Assembly: GCA_017163975.1 (NCBI GenBank)
Contig: JAFFSR010000237.1
Span: 7,440,001 to 7,504,000 of the forward strand
Source of the DNA: Anastatus disparis
Taxonomy: Eukaryota > Arthropoda > Insecta > Hymenoptera > Eupelmidae
Direction of reading: 5' to 3'
DNA: 64,000 bases
This document shows positions 1-14,000 of this stretch, one piece after another (positions within the stretch are counted from its first letter, which is position 1; each line of letters opens with the position of its first letter). Made by a program: the position numbers and the translations under genes. The notes under the pieces are model-generated. The model was not told where the DNA came from and did no database searches. It saw only the letters and a program-made list of their open reading frames with translations.

Positions 1-1660
1 ACGATCCCATAAAAATTCTTGCAAAATTCAACTACCTCGACAAGAAATTACAATCGCCTCAGCGAAGAGGTTCTGGGATACTCAATTTAAAATAGAAATG
101 GATTCGGTTATCCGTTTCTCTCTTTATTTTTTTCTTTTTATTCATCTCTTTTTTCTCTCTTTCTTTCCCCTTACCGCACTACAGAAATCCTCTCGTAAAA
201 TGCTCTCGACTTTCGGATACGATGTCATTCAAATCCATCTTCTTACTCATGCTTTACTTTGTCCAAAGTATCCACGTATATAGATATATATTATATAGAC
301 TCTACCTCGTCAGAAATCGTAAGAATCTATTTTGAATCCGTCTCATTATCAAATTACGACAAACTCTGGATAATCTAATGTTCTACCCTGACAAGTATCT
401 CTAGTGTCATTATCTTAATCGCATTTAAAATTCACTCTCTCCTCCTCCTCCTTCTCTCTTTTCTTTCTCTCTTCACGGCATGTCGCCTTAGCTCTTCTTT
501 GCTTCCGATAGCTTGAAATCAATCGATCCACTTCTTCGACGCGTAGAGTACGGAGAAAAAAATGAGGAAAAGAAGCTATAAGTATCGGATAAGAAAAAAA
601 AAATAAAGATGTTAAGAGAGAAGAGCTTGGGTCGGATATATAACGGAGATAATTTTAAATCTAAACTATCTCTCTTTTGTCTATAACGATTTTCTTTTTT
701 ATAAGAATAAAGATGATATCTTAGTTATTAATTTATGTACTTGGTGAAGGTAAAAAAAGTTAAACTTGCATTATTCAGAGTTAAATCGCACCGATACTTT
801 ATTAAACTTTGATTCAGGTTTATTTAAAAAACAAAGTATGAAAAGTTATTAATAATTAATATAATAACAAAGAGAAAAACGTTATAAACTTATAAATTAT
901 TTGATGGAGTTTAATAATAAAGTTATCTTAAATATTTTATTCGTTTCATGGTTAATAAAGGCTTTTGGCAAAAGTCGAGAAACTTTTGAATTACTTTTAT
1001 TATAATGATTATTATATCTGTAATTATTGGCATCTGTCTAAGAGAATTAAAAGAATTTTTAACATTTAGAAAAAAGAGTATCTCGTTCTAAAATAATAAT
1101 TTAAGGAATCATAAATTCTCCAAATATTGATAAAAGTATTTATAAACTTCTAGACTCTTTTTTATCGAGTTTCTGTTTAAAAGGGCCATTGAACTGAAAA
1201 TATGTATAAAAAAAAACGAAAAAAAATAGGGGGGTTTGGTATATCAAGCAGGTTGTAGTGCAGTACGAAAAATAAAAATACAAACGGCTAAACAATAAAC
1301 AAGGAAGAAGCACAACTCCTGCCAAACTTTTTCACGAAAGCTGTTCCATCGAAAAGACATCTATATGCATATACATATAATGAAAAAGGAGGGGTTAAAA
1401 AAAAGATGGATCGACAGAGAATAGGTTAAAAAAGAAGGAGTAAAAGTATAGTTGTATGGAGAAAAATGCAAGCATTTTTTTTCACGAATAACAGAAAAGA
1501 GAGAATAAGACTCTGGGAAATTTGAAATTTCCATTGTTTCGTTTTCATTTACCGATGATCTCGTTCTTTGAATAGTAGGGAGAGAAAAAAGATAGAGTAG
1601 AATAACTTCTTTCGGTTCAAAGTTTTCCTTAAGGTAGCTTTTGCAACCCCCAAAGCCCTA

Positions 1661-1710
<50 letters not shown>

Positions 1711-3300
1711 GTTAAAGAAGAGTACTATAGTAAGATAAAGACAGAAGAGCTGCAGAAGTTCCGCAATATTTGGATCTAGTTCGAAACTGCAGAAAATCTG
1801 CCTTCACCGTTACACCGTATTCCTTCGTCTCTCTGATATAGGTATACACATATGGATACACATACATATATTCATATATGTTAGAAGGCTTCACCCCCTG
1901 CTCGTACATATATACACATGCATACATTGCAGGTCCAAATTTACGAGCATCAGTACCAGAAACCTACGGAAAAGGAGATGAGACTTGATGTGGTTGATGT
2001 AGTTAGCTGATGTACTGACGGGTAGGAAAGTATGTGGAAGCAAACTCTTAGTAAGAGAGAGAGGTGGTGTAGTAAGATGTCGAAGAGAGAAGAGAGTGAC
2101 GTAGATACACTTGACTTAACTTATAACATTTTCACTACTGTAAAATAACATGTTACATGACATTAATGTTGTACTTTGAATTATTAAAAGACAAGTAGAA
2201 TGCAGTTTTAAACATTAACGTCTGTATTTTATGCACATAGTTGGATATATAATAAGATTTAATATAAAATCTGATAAATTTATATGATTTTATCAAATTT
2301 GTCTGCTTCCATTTGATACCTTTATGAGAATCATATATAAAATTTAAATTATCACCTTTTTCTGCCTGATAATTCAGTGAGATTTCCGGATGAAAAAAAA
2401 TTAGTTTGACAAATGCCCAGGGTAAAAGCCTAGAAAATTAAGAGTAACTAAATTTTGGCGAAAAGTTTGACTGCGTGGAAAACTGAACTAAATTCTTTCT
2501 CCAGACTTTATAAAAGAAGTCTTGGTAAAATATATGAGGTTTAATATCAGAGATTACTTAAGTGACCCTTTCTCTTGTTCGTATAGTTTGTTCTTTACTA
2601 ATAGGTGGAAACAATGTTAAAAGTCACCTTAATCAAGACGACGAAGCTCATAAAAACGTTATTAATTAAATAAAATATCGTCTTCAGTACAAAATTAACA
2701 AATTTCATATTCTTTTAAAAAATAGTATATGTGAATGAATATAGAAAATATAACTTTTAATTAAGTATGAATATTTTGTAATAATCAAATTTGAATATTC
2801 ATTTTTCCAAAAACAAAAATTTCAAAGCCAATACATAAATTTTATAAAATAGAATGTTTTTAATAAATTTTTGAAATTAATAAGTTTTTGTTTAAACTTA
2901 TTTTCTAACTGTACAATCAAATTTAAAATCTATATAACATAAATGATTTGTAGGATTACATTTTTCTAATCACGATCAATCGTTAGATATTAATCATCCC
3001 GAACAGTTTTAGTATCTTTGAATAATATAATGATATATCCTGGAAATATTCTAGTCTCTAATAATTCATTATCACTCCAGACGGTAATCAATTCAAGCCA
3101 TCCCTCAGGTAATTAGAAAACCTTTTTCCTCATACTATTCAAACAGTAATAAGAAAGCAAAAGCTCCGCAGTTCAAATATAATTCTCTGTTTTTCCTGCT
3201 CAATAAACAAAGATGGAAAATAGAAAAAAAAATGGAAAATCCCTTTACTTTAAAACTTTCTCTTCCTCTTTCTTATTTACCATGCATATTTTCAACGTAA
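1..3300. other. Gene-free AT-rich DNA with low-complexity tracts
   Basis: T/C-rich at 110-190 and 430-480, A/G-rich at 540-640 and 1380-1520, with the TA microsatellite near 1.7 kb and ATATG/TACACA tracts near 1840-1920. Short frames here are translations of T-rich or A-rich runs. I see no gene, RNA or mobile element. Confidence 0.6.
1664..1707. repeat. (TA)22 microsatellite bracketed by TGCA
   Basis: A pure 44-bp AT/TA dinucleotide run with TGCA immediately on each side, so the whole is a perfect palindrome able to extrude as a cruciform. It is likely polymorphic. Confidence 0.95.
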
Positions 3301-6100
3301 CACCCCCCTACCTATTTTCGTCTAGTATATAGTATATAAGGAGGGAAACAATTATGAATGCATGGATTCGCGAGAGACTTGGGTATATAAGGTTGGTTGA
3401 GCTCGTTCATTTTCTCATATAACTCTCTCTTTCTCTCCCTTTATGAGTACGCGAGCGCCTATAGCCCCCGCACAAGTTTGCCGTTAAAAGTGGTTCCCGT
3501 TACTAATTTATGCAATCAAACGAATATTGTTGACGCAAGTGGTGGAAAGAGAAAGGCTCTCTCTCTTCAGTCTCTCGTTCTATCTAACCTTAAACTCACT
3601 TCCCTCTATTGTTAAAACTCAAGTTCGATTCGTTGTGGGGGGGGTCTTTGAGGTTAGTTTCACGCGAGTGCTTCGCGAGAGGTATATACCTTTATATGTA
3701 TATATAGGAACTCTTCGCTTATGTATATATACGTAACTTTCGCGCTACCGGAACAGTTAGGCAAGCTTTAGAAGTGGAGGGCGAACTATATTAGGAATTT
3801 ATATGCTAATTTCTTGTGAACGAATTGCCGCGGCTCTTGAACATTATATATGTCGCGTACTAACTGTTCTATATATTTATTATATCTATATATGCATCGA
3901 TGCAAAGAGCTGTGTTTTAATGCATATATACATGTATATATGAAAATCGATGTATATAGATATAGACGATGCACATATATAGATAGATAAGTTAGTGTTA
4001 CGTTAGTATGATGCGTATATGGTACACATATATACACATACGACTCTTCTGCGAGAGCCCATTGAAATTCATAGCGAAAATCAACTGATTGCAAAGGTGA
4101 ATTTATGGAGTGCGCGGCTGGAAAGAGAAAAGAGAGAGTAAGAGAGGGAGAGAAAGCGGGAGTTACACGCGGCAGTATATAGCTGAATAGCGCGAAATTA
4201 AATTTTACAGGGAAAATTGTCGTGGCAGTATCTGATCGAGTTATCGTCACCATTATAACTCAAACGTTTATCTTCCTCTTTCTCTTTATATACGTATATG
4301 TATACATGTATATGTATATACACACGCACATATAGCCCCGTGTGCTTGTCGTTTTATTCGATTATCAATGCGATATTTCAAGCAGCGTTGCGTATACAAA
4401 TCTCGTGGGGAAAACTGAATGACAATGTGATTAAGCGCAAATTTTAGTGGTCACTTTCTCTCTATGCTACCCGATGAGTGATACGCCGAAAATACGAATA
4501 TGAGTAAATTAGTAAAAATAAAGGGATTGCTTAAGGAAGGAAGTTTAATAGATTTTGACAAATGTTGAGGATTATTTATTCATATTCTTTTTGTTAAATA
4601 AATATTTAAAATTAAAAACTTATACAATAAAATTATTAAAGAGTCATTAAATTTATAATTGAATAATTAGGGGTCAGAATAAAGATTTGCAGTTTTTAAT
4701 TCATAGTGATAGCATTAAAATTTGTAATTTCGCATTGCAATTCATGTCGTGAAAAAAATTCGTTTTAGATTATAAAAGAAATATTCAATGTAGATTTTTA
4801 TGAAGTTTTTAAATTTACAATACCAATTTACAAATTATAAAAAACAACATTTCATACTGTATAAACGACATTTCAATTGATGATGTCAACATTTCATGAA
4901 AATCTTAATGACTTGGCTATAAACAAATAGTGAAATTGTTTATCAAAATTAATTTAATACGATTAATAAAGTATTTTTTCTTTAAAGTTGATACATAAGA
5001 AAATAAGAAACCAAAAGAAGGAAACAATCCAATTGGCTTGCTTGAGAAATTCGATCTATCAGTTAAGGTTTCGGCAATTTTGTGGCTTTCGTGTCATATC
5101 CCGGAGTTTTTTATATCGAAAGATAGCACTCTTACACTTCTTCGTACTTTTTTTTCGTTGGTCTAAGGGATCTTGATTTTGTTAACGAGATTTATTTTTA
5201 ATTTACTCTTTTTTGTCATATTTATTAAATTCTTTGTAATAACAAGCCTTGTAATAGTAAAATTTTTATAAATAATAAAAATTGTTATTTATTGGTGATG
5301 TGAATTGTAAAAAATATTTATTTACTTAAATATACAAAATATCAAATGACAAAAAATTGTCATCATAGCAAGTAAATGATATCACAAATATTTTTTTTAA
5401 TTATGACATTAATTTTATATCTAAGAAAATATTCTTAAAATTTCGAAAACATAGAAATTTCTTATAATAACATAAATTTTATGAAACAACATTTTCTTCT
5501 CGTGGAAGAGAAAAACATTATACGATGTTATCGAGGCACAAAAAATGTCGAATTTCGAGGATAAAACAACGACTAAGGTATACGTTGTATAGAATAAAAC
5601 GAGTATAAGAAAGACGAGTCTCTCTCAACCGAGATCGTCAACGACGTTGTCGTCGTATTGCTCGGATGTCGAATTTAATGAATTTTTCCACTGTTCTCTC
5701 TTTCTCTTTTTATGCTTGTGTATCTATATACACATCAACTTTCTATACTCGGGTGTCTTTTTTCAGTAGATTCGCATCGTGTACGTTGAGCACAAAATTC
5801 CCCCTTTTTTTTTCTTGATATATCCGTCGACGTAGAAAGTGGCAGCTATAGCGGGGGTGGGTATTATAGCGTCACATAGCCGACGAAGCCCGCGATCTGC
5901 TCTATACCATATATATATATACACACGCATTTATATAGTGCATATATATACGTGTATGCACATTTATACATATCCTATGTGGGATTCCGTACTTTCACCC
6001 GAAATGCACTGAATTTTAACCCCTTCTGCGGGTGTTAGGTACATTGGGAGAGATATGGATTTGTATAGGTGCGACTACTGTATTACTTGAAATATTGATG
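3300..6100. other. Two CpG-richer islands separated by AT-rich DNA
   Basis: 3300-4460 and 5570-6080 carry repeated tracts such as TATATACGTATATGTATACA (4288) and TATATACACACGCA (5921) with GA/CT-rich runs. The Tyr-rich minus-strand frame at 3786-4253 comes from TA-rich DNA and is not taken as a gene. 4460-5570 is plain AT-rich sequence. Confidence 0.5.
3384..3412 (+). promoter_or_regulatory. Candidate TATA box with initiator
   Basis: TATATAA at 3384-3390 is followed by TTCATTTT, whose TCATTT fits the insect initiator TCAKTY with A at 3409. The 25-bp spacing is a little short of the usual 30. A second initiator-like TCAGTC is at 3567-3572. The next 400 bp are CpG-richer than the surroundings. 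No coding exon follows that I can support. Confidence 0.25.
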
Positions 6101-8612
6101 ATACAGCACTGATGCTTGTATCAATATTTGTAAAGGCGTATATTAAATTCGGCAAAAAGAATTTTTCTTGAAATCTAATATTTTTAACGCTTTGAAATTT
6201 CTATTGAATTTATTAAAAAAATTTTTTAATTAAAAAATTTTAGTGTAAATACTATTTTGATATAGTATAGTGCTTATCCTTTTTCAAATTTTTTAATTCA
6301 ATTTTCTTTTGGAAAAATACATACGAAAAATAATAAAATGAGCAAATAAAATTTTTAATAACTGAATAACAAAATTAAATAATCAAAATTTTTTGATCAA
6401 TTGAACGATTAAAGGAATTACTGAGCTTAGTTGCTGTCAAAATTATATATGTTTTAGAGTTAATGTACTGAGCATAAGTTATACACATATAGATATATAG
6501 GAGTTAGCGCATAGAATGCTACGAGAGGATAATAGCAAGTGCCTAAGGAATATGTACAATGAGAATCTACGTGTATATGTACAATAATGTGCGAAAATTA
6601 TAGTTCAATTTTAATTAGTCAACGTCTAAATTATTCAACTGAATTTATGTTAAATGTGTTAATTTTAGATTTTGTATGTCGATTAAGTCGTTAGTATTTT
6701 GATGTTTGAAAGAAAAATTTACTAAATCTAATATTGTTAGAGTGTGCATTGAGTATTAAAGGTATATAAATGGATGAATATTAATTGACTTGGATAAGGT
6801 TAAATTGACGAAATTTTCATTCATTTACCACATATTATTCAAAAAATTTGACAAATGTGAAGATTTAAAATGTTTAACTTTTAAAGTAATCACGTAAAAT
6901 TAACATTCAATTATCATGAAAAATTTAGACCATAATTAATAACATTTAGCTGTTATGATTTCTTTTTATCACTGTAATTAATAATTTCTATTTTCTTTCT
7001 ACCTTTTGTTGTGTAATATAAATATTAATTAAAATTTGTTTGAAAAAAATTCTAAATGTTTAAGAAAAATTAATTGCAAATCGTTAATTTTTTCTACAAA
7101 GATTCATTCAAAACAAGTCCATTGAGTTATTTATTCTAGTATAGTGACGAGTAAAATCCTTTGAAGCTCGGCGCACCCTTTTACTTTTCAAAAGAGCTTT
7201 AGTTCGGCGACGCAGAGACCATGGAATTCTCATTGAAAGAACACTAAGCAAGAAACTTTTTCAAAGCTAGAATTAAAGAGTCTGTTTTTATTTTAATTTT
7301 ATTTTTTTTATTTTCCTTCTTCTTCCTTTGTCAAGAGTAATTTAATTTCGTTTATTTTAACAAATCTTATTTAGAATGAATTTGATGATAAATAAACATT
7401 CGGAACAATGAAATTCATTTAAATTTTATCAAATAATTCATTTTGGGCTTCGGTGTATATAATAACAGTACAATTTTCAAATGACAATGGATAATTGATT
7501 AAAACTATTGAATATCTATTCTATTAAATAGATTACATCGACAAAATTTAATCAAATGTTTCATTTAGCCATTGTATTGTTTTAGAAATTTATCTGTCAC
7601 ACAAAAGCTATATACTGAAAAGGCCATTAGATTAGAATTTCTATTTTCGTCGAAAAAAATTTTTTCCTTCTTTCTTTTCTTTTTATCGGGCATATAACTG
7701 AAAATAAAGAGCTGTCTTTTCAATAAATGTTATAGATTTTCGATGAAGTAGAGCCGAGTGCACGTAAAAGATTTTTCTTTTTTAGAAATATGAAGTTGCT
7801 CATAAAATTTGTTCAATTATCGTCAGTCAATCAATTATTAAAATAGAACAGCGATTCGAGATTTTATAGAGTTTTCGAATTTTTTTTATCGGATAATTGT
7901 TTTATTTTAATAACACCGAATCGACTTTTTTATGATTAACATCTTTTTTACTGTTATATCTTCATAATAATCGTTTTTCCTTCAACTTTGAAATAATAAT
8001 CGAATCATTACAATTAAAAGTAACAAATTTCAAAAGATATAATGAAAATCAATAAAATTGTTATATTATTCTCATTATTTTGTTCTAAAAACAGCTTATT
8101 GGTTTCATCAGTTTATCGTAACAATTATTATTCTTATTCCAATTCAATTAAAAAGTCTTGAATTACAATCATCTTATTATATTAATTGAATTTTATATTG
8201 ATTTATAAGTGCCAAGTGATAATTCAATAAAAATTTTAATCAACTTATTATTCAATTTCTAGATTATATTACACGTAGTTATAAACATAAAAAAGTTGCA
8301 TTGAAATTTTTATTGTGAAATCAGGATAGATCATAATTATTTTAATAGCTTTTCAAATAGCAAAGAGAAAAAATTCAGCATCTCTAAGGTTAACACATCA
8401 AAAGTGAAAAAAAAATATAACCGTCATCTCTGTCTAAAACTAAGATAGGATAGTGAAGTCAGCTTAAACGTTGACACAATTTTTCCGAGTTAACTCAATA
8501 TATTACTAATATCTCATAAAACAACACACGTACACACGTATTACACGTAATATTATAGAAGTTGTACATATATCTATATCGTATTAGATGAATAAGCTGT
8601 ATACGCACGTAG

Positions 8613-8638
8613 AAGAGAAAGAGAGAGAGAGAGAGAGA
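8613..8638. repeat. (GA)n microsatellite
   Basis: GAAGAGAAA followed by an uninterrupted GA run, next to the (TA)-rich ATATATATATG at 8649-8656. GA runs can bind GAGA-factor-type proteins in insects. It sits about 100 bp upstream of a TATA box at 8737. Confidence 0.85.
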
Positions 8639-8736
8639 AATGGTTACATATATATATGAAGCTAAAAGCAAATTTTGCTTACATATACACATTTTGCTCT
8701 CCCCTTTCCCTCTTTTCCTTCTGCCACCCTGGAGGC

Positions 8737-8767
8737 TATATAAACCGTTTGGTTGCGCTCCCTCACG
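8737..8767 (+). promoter_or_regulatory. Candidate TATA-type core promoter
   Basis: TATATAAA at 8737-8744 matches the animal TATA consensus exactly and sits in a CpG-containing stretch (TTGCGCTCCCTCACGTCC). A TCA trinucleotide with A at 8765 is 28 bp after the first T, where an initiator would lie, though TCACGT is not a full initiator match. A GA microsatellite is upstream. Downstream is a short frame from the ATG at 8785 encoding a Lys/Arg-rich peptide of about 70 residues, for which I have no homology support. Confidence 0.3.
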
Positions 8768-9680
8768 TCCGGGGGGGCCTGCCCCATGTCGTATACGTTC
8801 TGTATAGTCGACAAGAAGAGAGAGAAGCACATGAGCGTAAAACGCAAGCGTAAACGTAAACGCGTATATAGCTTTCTTTTTCTCTTAGGTACGTTGCACC
8901 TGAGTGACGCGCTTGTCGTAAGTAGATATGCCGCGTTCCTTATACTGACAGGAGAGCAAAAAAAAAGGAGAGAAAGAGAGAAAAAGCGTGCAAACTTTCA
9001 TTGAATCTATATAGGTATATATAGATGTATATGTATACATGTATACTGTCGGTGTCGAATAACGTGCTAAGCACGCACGCATGATGAGAGACACAATGTC
9101 GCACGCCCCCGCGTTACTCTCTCTCTCTTTCTCTTTCTCCTCGTCGACTTGATGACGACGGTCAAGTAGGTTTTATGTATATACATGTATACAACTAATA
9201 AAAAAAGGAAGATGAATAAGAAGGATAGTACACAAGGCAACAACGAAACAAAAAAAAAGAACCAAAAAAATATATGAATGAGATTTAGAGAGATAAGGTA
9301 CACATATATATAAGGTTGAATATAATTTGCGTTTTTTATTTCACTAGCTGACGTGAAACCTTCTTTTTCTTCTTCTTCTTCGTCTCCCTTGTAAGTTATA
9401 CCGGGGTGGTATAGTTGACAAATCTAGTAAGAAGAGATGTCACACCTGTGATACGTGGATAGAACGAGGATTACTTTGGACGTGTAAGCTGTATTTCTTT
9501 TTGACAGAAAGAGAGATGAAAGTTCTTTCTATCTTTTCTTTTTCTTTTTTTTTGTTGCTTTGTTTTGATAGGTCCTTAAATATTTTGTCACCAGTGTAAT
9601 CGTGTGAAGGAATTATTGAAGATTTTTTACTTTAGAATAAATCGACTTTTAAAAATAGATGAAATTAGCTTCTATTTTGT

Positions 9681-9836
9681 GCATTAATTTTCATGCAAAT
9701 CAGCATTAAATTTAGTTTTGATAACATGAAATTTAATGCAAACTAAATTAATAAGTTAAATTTGATGCTGATTTGCATTGAAATGCATGATAATCGACAA
9801 AATTTAATGCTGATATGCATAAAAATTAATGCATGT
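9681..9836. repeat. Three-unit inverted/direct repeat around a TGCTGATTTGCAT motif
   Basis: A unit of about 35 bp reading GCATTAATTTTCATGCAAAT then CAGCATTAAATTT (9681-9713) recurs twice inverted, at about 9755-9789 and 9798-9836, each with AAATTTRATGCTGATWTGCAT. The outer pair makes a hairpin and the inner copy looks like a tandem duplication. This may be a decayed small foldback element. Confidence 0.5.
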
Positions 9837-10883
9837 ACTAAAAGTAAATTTCATTTTTTTTTTTTTAAAGTATAATGGTTTATTTATGTGATAATTTTAT
9901 CATCATCAAATAAAATATTTAAATTTTACATTTAAATTAAATACTTATATTAAAATAACATATTTTTAAAACATTGAAGATGTATTACCGAGCCTTACCA
10001 TTTCATCAAAGAAACACTAACTAAATGCTAACTAAATTAGCGAGCTTTTAATTTACAGTTATGCTTTTGATGAATAAGGTATATAATTAAATCTTTAACA
10101 AGTCTAAGAAGCCGTGTACATAACGTATATACATAAACTCACTGTATAAGGATGTTTTAGAATCTACCTAATATTATTTTTAAATGTAAATTAAAACTAA
10201 TTATGTCAAATGCAAATATAATTTTTTTTTTATTTTATCATCGAATATTATTAATAATATTTTAAGTTCATTATGAAGAAATAATTATTTTTCAGGTTAT
10301 ACAGATTGTGCAGTTAAAATTCGATACAGTTAATCAAATACTTGGTTGGATTCAAAATAATTTTACATTTTATACTAGAAACTGATTTATAGTAAGAATT
10401 ACATTTTTTAAAAATACTTTTAAACTCTTTCAAAATTAAGCCAAAATTTAATAAAATTATAATTACAATTAATAAAATAAGAAATATCTTAAAAGTTCTT
10501 TTGTGAAAGTAAAATCTTAAAGCTTCGAAACAAAGAAAAAAAATCAGATAATTCTTAACGTAATATATCACAAAAATCGTTATTCTCAAGTCGTTATATT
10601 TTAAAAATATTTTAATGCTACATTTTAATGTTGAAATATTAATCAGTATTTCAACGTTATCATATAAAAAAAGTCGATTTCTGGTTTAAAAATATTAATT
10701 TAATAGTAGTAGAATTTTGTTGTTTTGTATAATTTATAAAAATAAAAAATTTTAAGTGACATTCTTATATTGTTTTTATTTTATTTAACCTTAACATGCA
10801 AATTTCTTAAAGCTACTATAGTAAAAAATTTTAATGAATTCAGTAGCATCTAATATTCAAATTACAGTCATAATACTTTTTTT

Positions 10884-11079
10884 TAAATTTCATTTAACGT
10901 CGCTGTATTTATGCTATCATTGCAATGCCAGTTAGCGACGGAGGTCGTCAGTGTGTGTTGTAAACAAAGCACATGTAACGTACAGCGGTGCTTGTATAAA
11001 TCGGCTGAGAGCGGTATTTGAACTCGGAACCTCGAGATTATGAATCCATCGCTCTACCGGCTGAGCCACTGAAGACCTC
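10884..11079 (-). mobile_element. tRNA-derived SINE, copy A
   Basis: The 5' end (at 11079, minus strand) is a tRNA-like head reading GAGGTCTTCAGTGGCTCAGC, with an A box (TGGCTCAGCCGG), an anticodon-loop region ATTCATAAT (CAT, Met-like) and a B box (GAGTTCAAATA). A body of about 100 bp follows, shared with the other three copies: CAAGCACCGCTGTACGTTAC, ATGTGCTTTGTTTACA, then ATGATAGCATAAATACAGCG and the tail ACGTTAAATGAAATTT. The layout is that of a SINE transcribed by RNA polymerase III and moved by a partner LINE. No clear target-site duplication is visible. Confidence 0.75.
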
Positions 11080-14000
11080 ATTCATATTGCATTAATATCT
11101 AATAGATTTATAAAATTCTCTTCGGGTTACATTAATTCATACATGTACAATTCCCTCTCAAGTTATTTTCCTTATTAAAGCCGTAATAAACAATTTGAAA
11201 CGTTGGTAATTCTAATTTCTCCTTGTACCTTTACATCAGTTTTCGCATGATGGAAATAGTATATATACATTGTCTAAACTTACAACTAATTGGCTAATGT
11301 AATTATGAGACTAATAAACCTCGAAACTAGGTAATAAAGTTTTCGAGTTATAATGAAGCTGCATAATGTTTCGGGAATATTAAAATATTGTTGTAATAAA
11401 ATTCACGACTTCGTGTAAAAATATTCAATTTAGATTGTTCAAGTATTCCATGTATAAGGTAATGACGATTTGGCTTATCTATGTTATTTCAACAAAGATG
11501 ACAAAAATATTGAAGAGTCGCTGTTTGATGTAAAATGTTTTTCTGGTGAATTTGCGTACGTTGGCATTATTAAAAATACAAATGAAAATATGAATTAGAA
11601 TTTGTTTAATCGTAATGAAATTTAGAAATCATGAATTTTTGCTGTGTCAAATTTAATAAATTGGAAATAATTTGTTTTATTATAGAATATAATTTAATTT
11701 TTCCTTTTTGCAGCAACGTATTTTGTAACTTTATCATTATTAGATTATTTTAATGCTTTATTTTTTTTCAATTTTCAAACATAAATCAAAATTTATATTC
11801 CAAATAAAACAATAATTAAATAATTCAAATTTCAGTTATCATAAAAAATTGGAATATTTTCACCATAAATTTTATTTTGTTAATATACATATTAATATAC
11901 ATAATAAAATGATATGATATTCATTTTAAAATTTCAAAATAACAGACGATAAAATTAATCAAATATATTGATTAATGATCCTCAAGTTAGATGCCCTTTC
12001 TCATGCAAATAAATTTATTTCAGATAGCATCCTTTTTTTCTATAATAGCTCCCCAAAAAAGTCTCGATTTATTAGTATAAAGCAGAGCTTAATACACCGA
12101 TAACTAATGTGTAACCTTAACCCTTGGGGAATCTTTACAAAACGTATTTGAGTATAATAACGAAAAATTGTAAACACATATATATACACGTGTGTGCGTA
12201 GATTAGAAAGTCGAGGTTTTTTGAAGTTAAGGGTAGGTTTGTTACACTGGCTACACACGTATCGGAGTTTACATAGCCTCAGGTTGTCTTTTTTAAAGCA
12301 ATCCATCGAGAAACCGAGCCCCTCTTCGTATAACAACAGTTGGTGTATTAAATCATCGAGTAAATATTTTATAACATCTTAAGTGTATTTATAAATCAAG
12401 TGAACGTTTGCTAATGATCCTCTAAGAAATTTAGAGATAAAAGAAAAATTAAGTGTAATATAGTCTGCATTGTTCTTTTTTTTGTACCTTCCTTTTTTTT
12501 ACAAAGGAGAAGAGAAAAGTTATTTGTCTGATGTTTTAAAGAAATCGAACTTTTTGAATAAGCCGCCCCGGGCGTGTATGAGATCGTATCAAATCTGACG
12601 CTAGTAACACTTTACATACAGATGTATATACAGAGGAGATGCATAATATATTGATAAAGAATAATGGAGAGCATCATGTTTACTATTTTATTTATTTTTT
12701 ACATACGAAAATAAAATACTATTTGTTTTATCAAGCATTTTATTATATTATGGTATGTGAATTATTAGTGCTGTTGAAAATTTATTATATTTATCTATCG
12801 ACGACTATAAATTCAAAACTTATCTACAAAAGCAAGGTTTTTATTCAATATTTAGAAAAAAAAGTAAAAGAGAAAAAAATTTAATTCTTTTAGTTGAATT
12901 TCTTTTTTTTTCTTAGTTTCGTTGTACTATAACAAAGGAACTTGAGAATATGCGGGTAGTCAATTTGGATTGAATTCACAAATTGTTTTCTAGTACGTAT
13001 AACAATGCAAACTCAATAAACTGTATTTCAATTCAATTCAAATATATATAGATCTAACTTGAAAATATTTTTTAATATTTTTATTGTCGTCTTTGTTAAA
13101 TTATATTAAATAATACTAAAAAATTTTACTCTAAATTATTAAATTCATCACTGTTTTACGGTTTAATTCAATTTTTTTGCACAAAAGTTTAAACAAATAT
13201 TAAATTATTACATTAAAAATATTCAAATTTATAACAATAATTTTAGGAAAAAAATTGCAGCCGACAAAATAGAACTTATTTATTGTGCGCGAGGAATTCT
13301 GGAAAAATAGCGGACTAAAAAAGAGTGTACATAAAACACTTGTGTATAAAACGTTAATTGGACAAAGCAAAACTTTTTTATTATTTCCTTGGAAAAAAAT
13401 GTATTTTAAATGTTTTATTTATTTTGTACGTCGGTTTAAATACGTAAAAATTTTTGTTTTATAACCAACTTTCGTGCGATATTACGTGTACACGCTTTAG
13501 TTTATTTTTTGTTTTATTAGTTTTTTTTTTCTACCGGTCGTATATAAAAAACGCGCAATAATAACTTTAAAGCGCATAATTTGAAAATTAAATGTTCGTT
13601 ATGAAATTAATCCGACGAAATTAAATATTTGGAAAATTATATTTTCACAGTCTCTCACGTACGAATCGGGAAAGAATAAAAAAAAAAGAGAAAAATAGAA
13701 ACAGCAGTAAAAGAGGGTATAAAAGAAAAAAAATAAAAGTTTGTCTTCTGTACGCACGTGGATGGCTTCAAATTACTTAAACTCTCCTGGCTTTCTGACC
13801 CTCGTCTACGTCGTCAATTTTTTCGATGAGAATATAGAGAAAAAAGAGAGGAGGAGAGAGAGAAGTAAAAGAAAGAAGAAAAAAAAAAGAGTCGAGGGTT
13901 TAAGTTCGCGATCGCAATGCGATATTTCGCGCGTGTACAAAGTGTGCTGTTTCCTGTCTCCTTTTTTTCGTCTACACATACACGCATACATGTATGTACA

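Larger units (their letters stand above)
6100..9680. other. AT-rich DNA leading into a CpG-richer island
   Basis: 6100-8490 is unremarkable AT-rich sequence. 8500-9500 is an island with the TATA box at 8737, GA and CT runs, a TATATGTATACATGTATACT tract at 9028 and poly-A stretches. Overlapping short frames on both strands are of low complexity. Confidence 0.5.

Noticed and set aside
3786..4253. 155-codon minus-strand frame rich in Tyr, Ile and Ser
   Set aside because: Its middle is a translation of TATACA/TATATG tracts, it has no domain-like pattern, and the DNA reads as a regulatory-type island.
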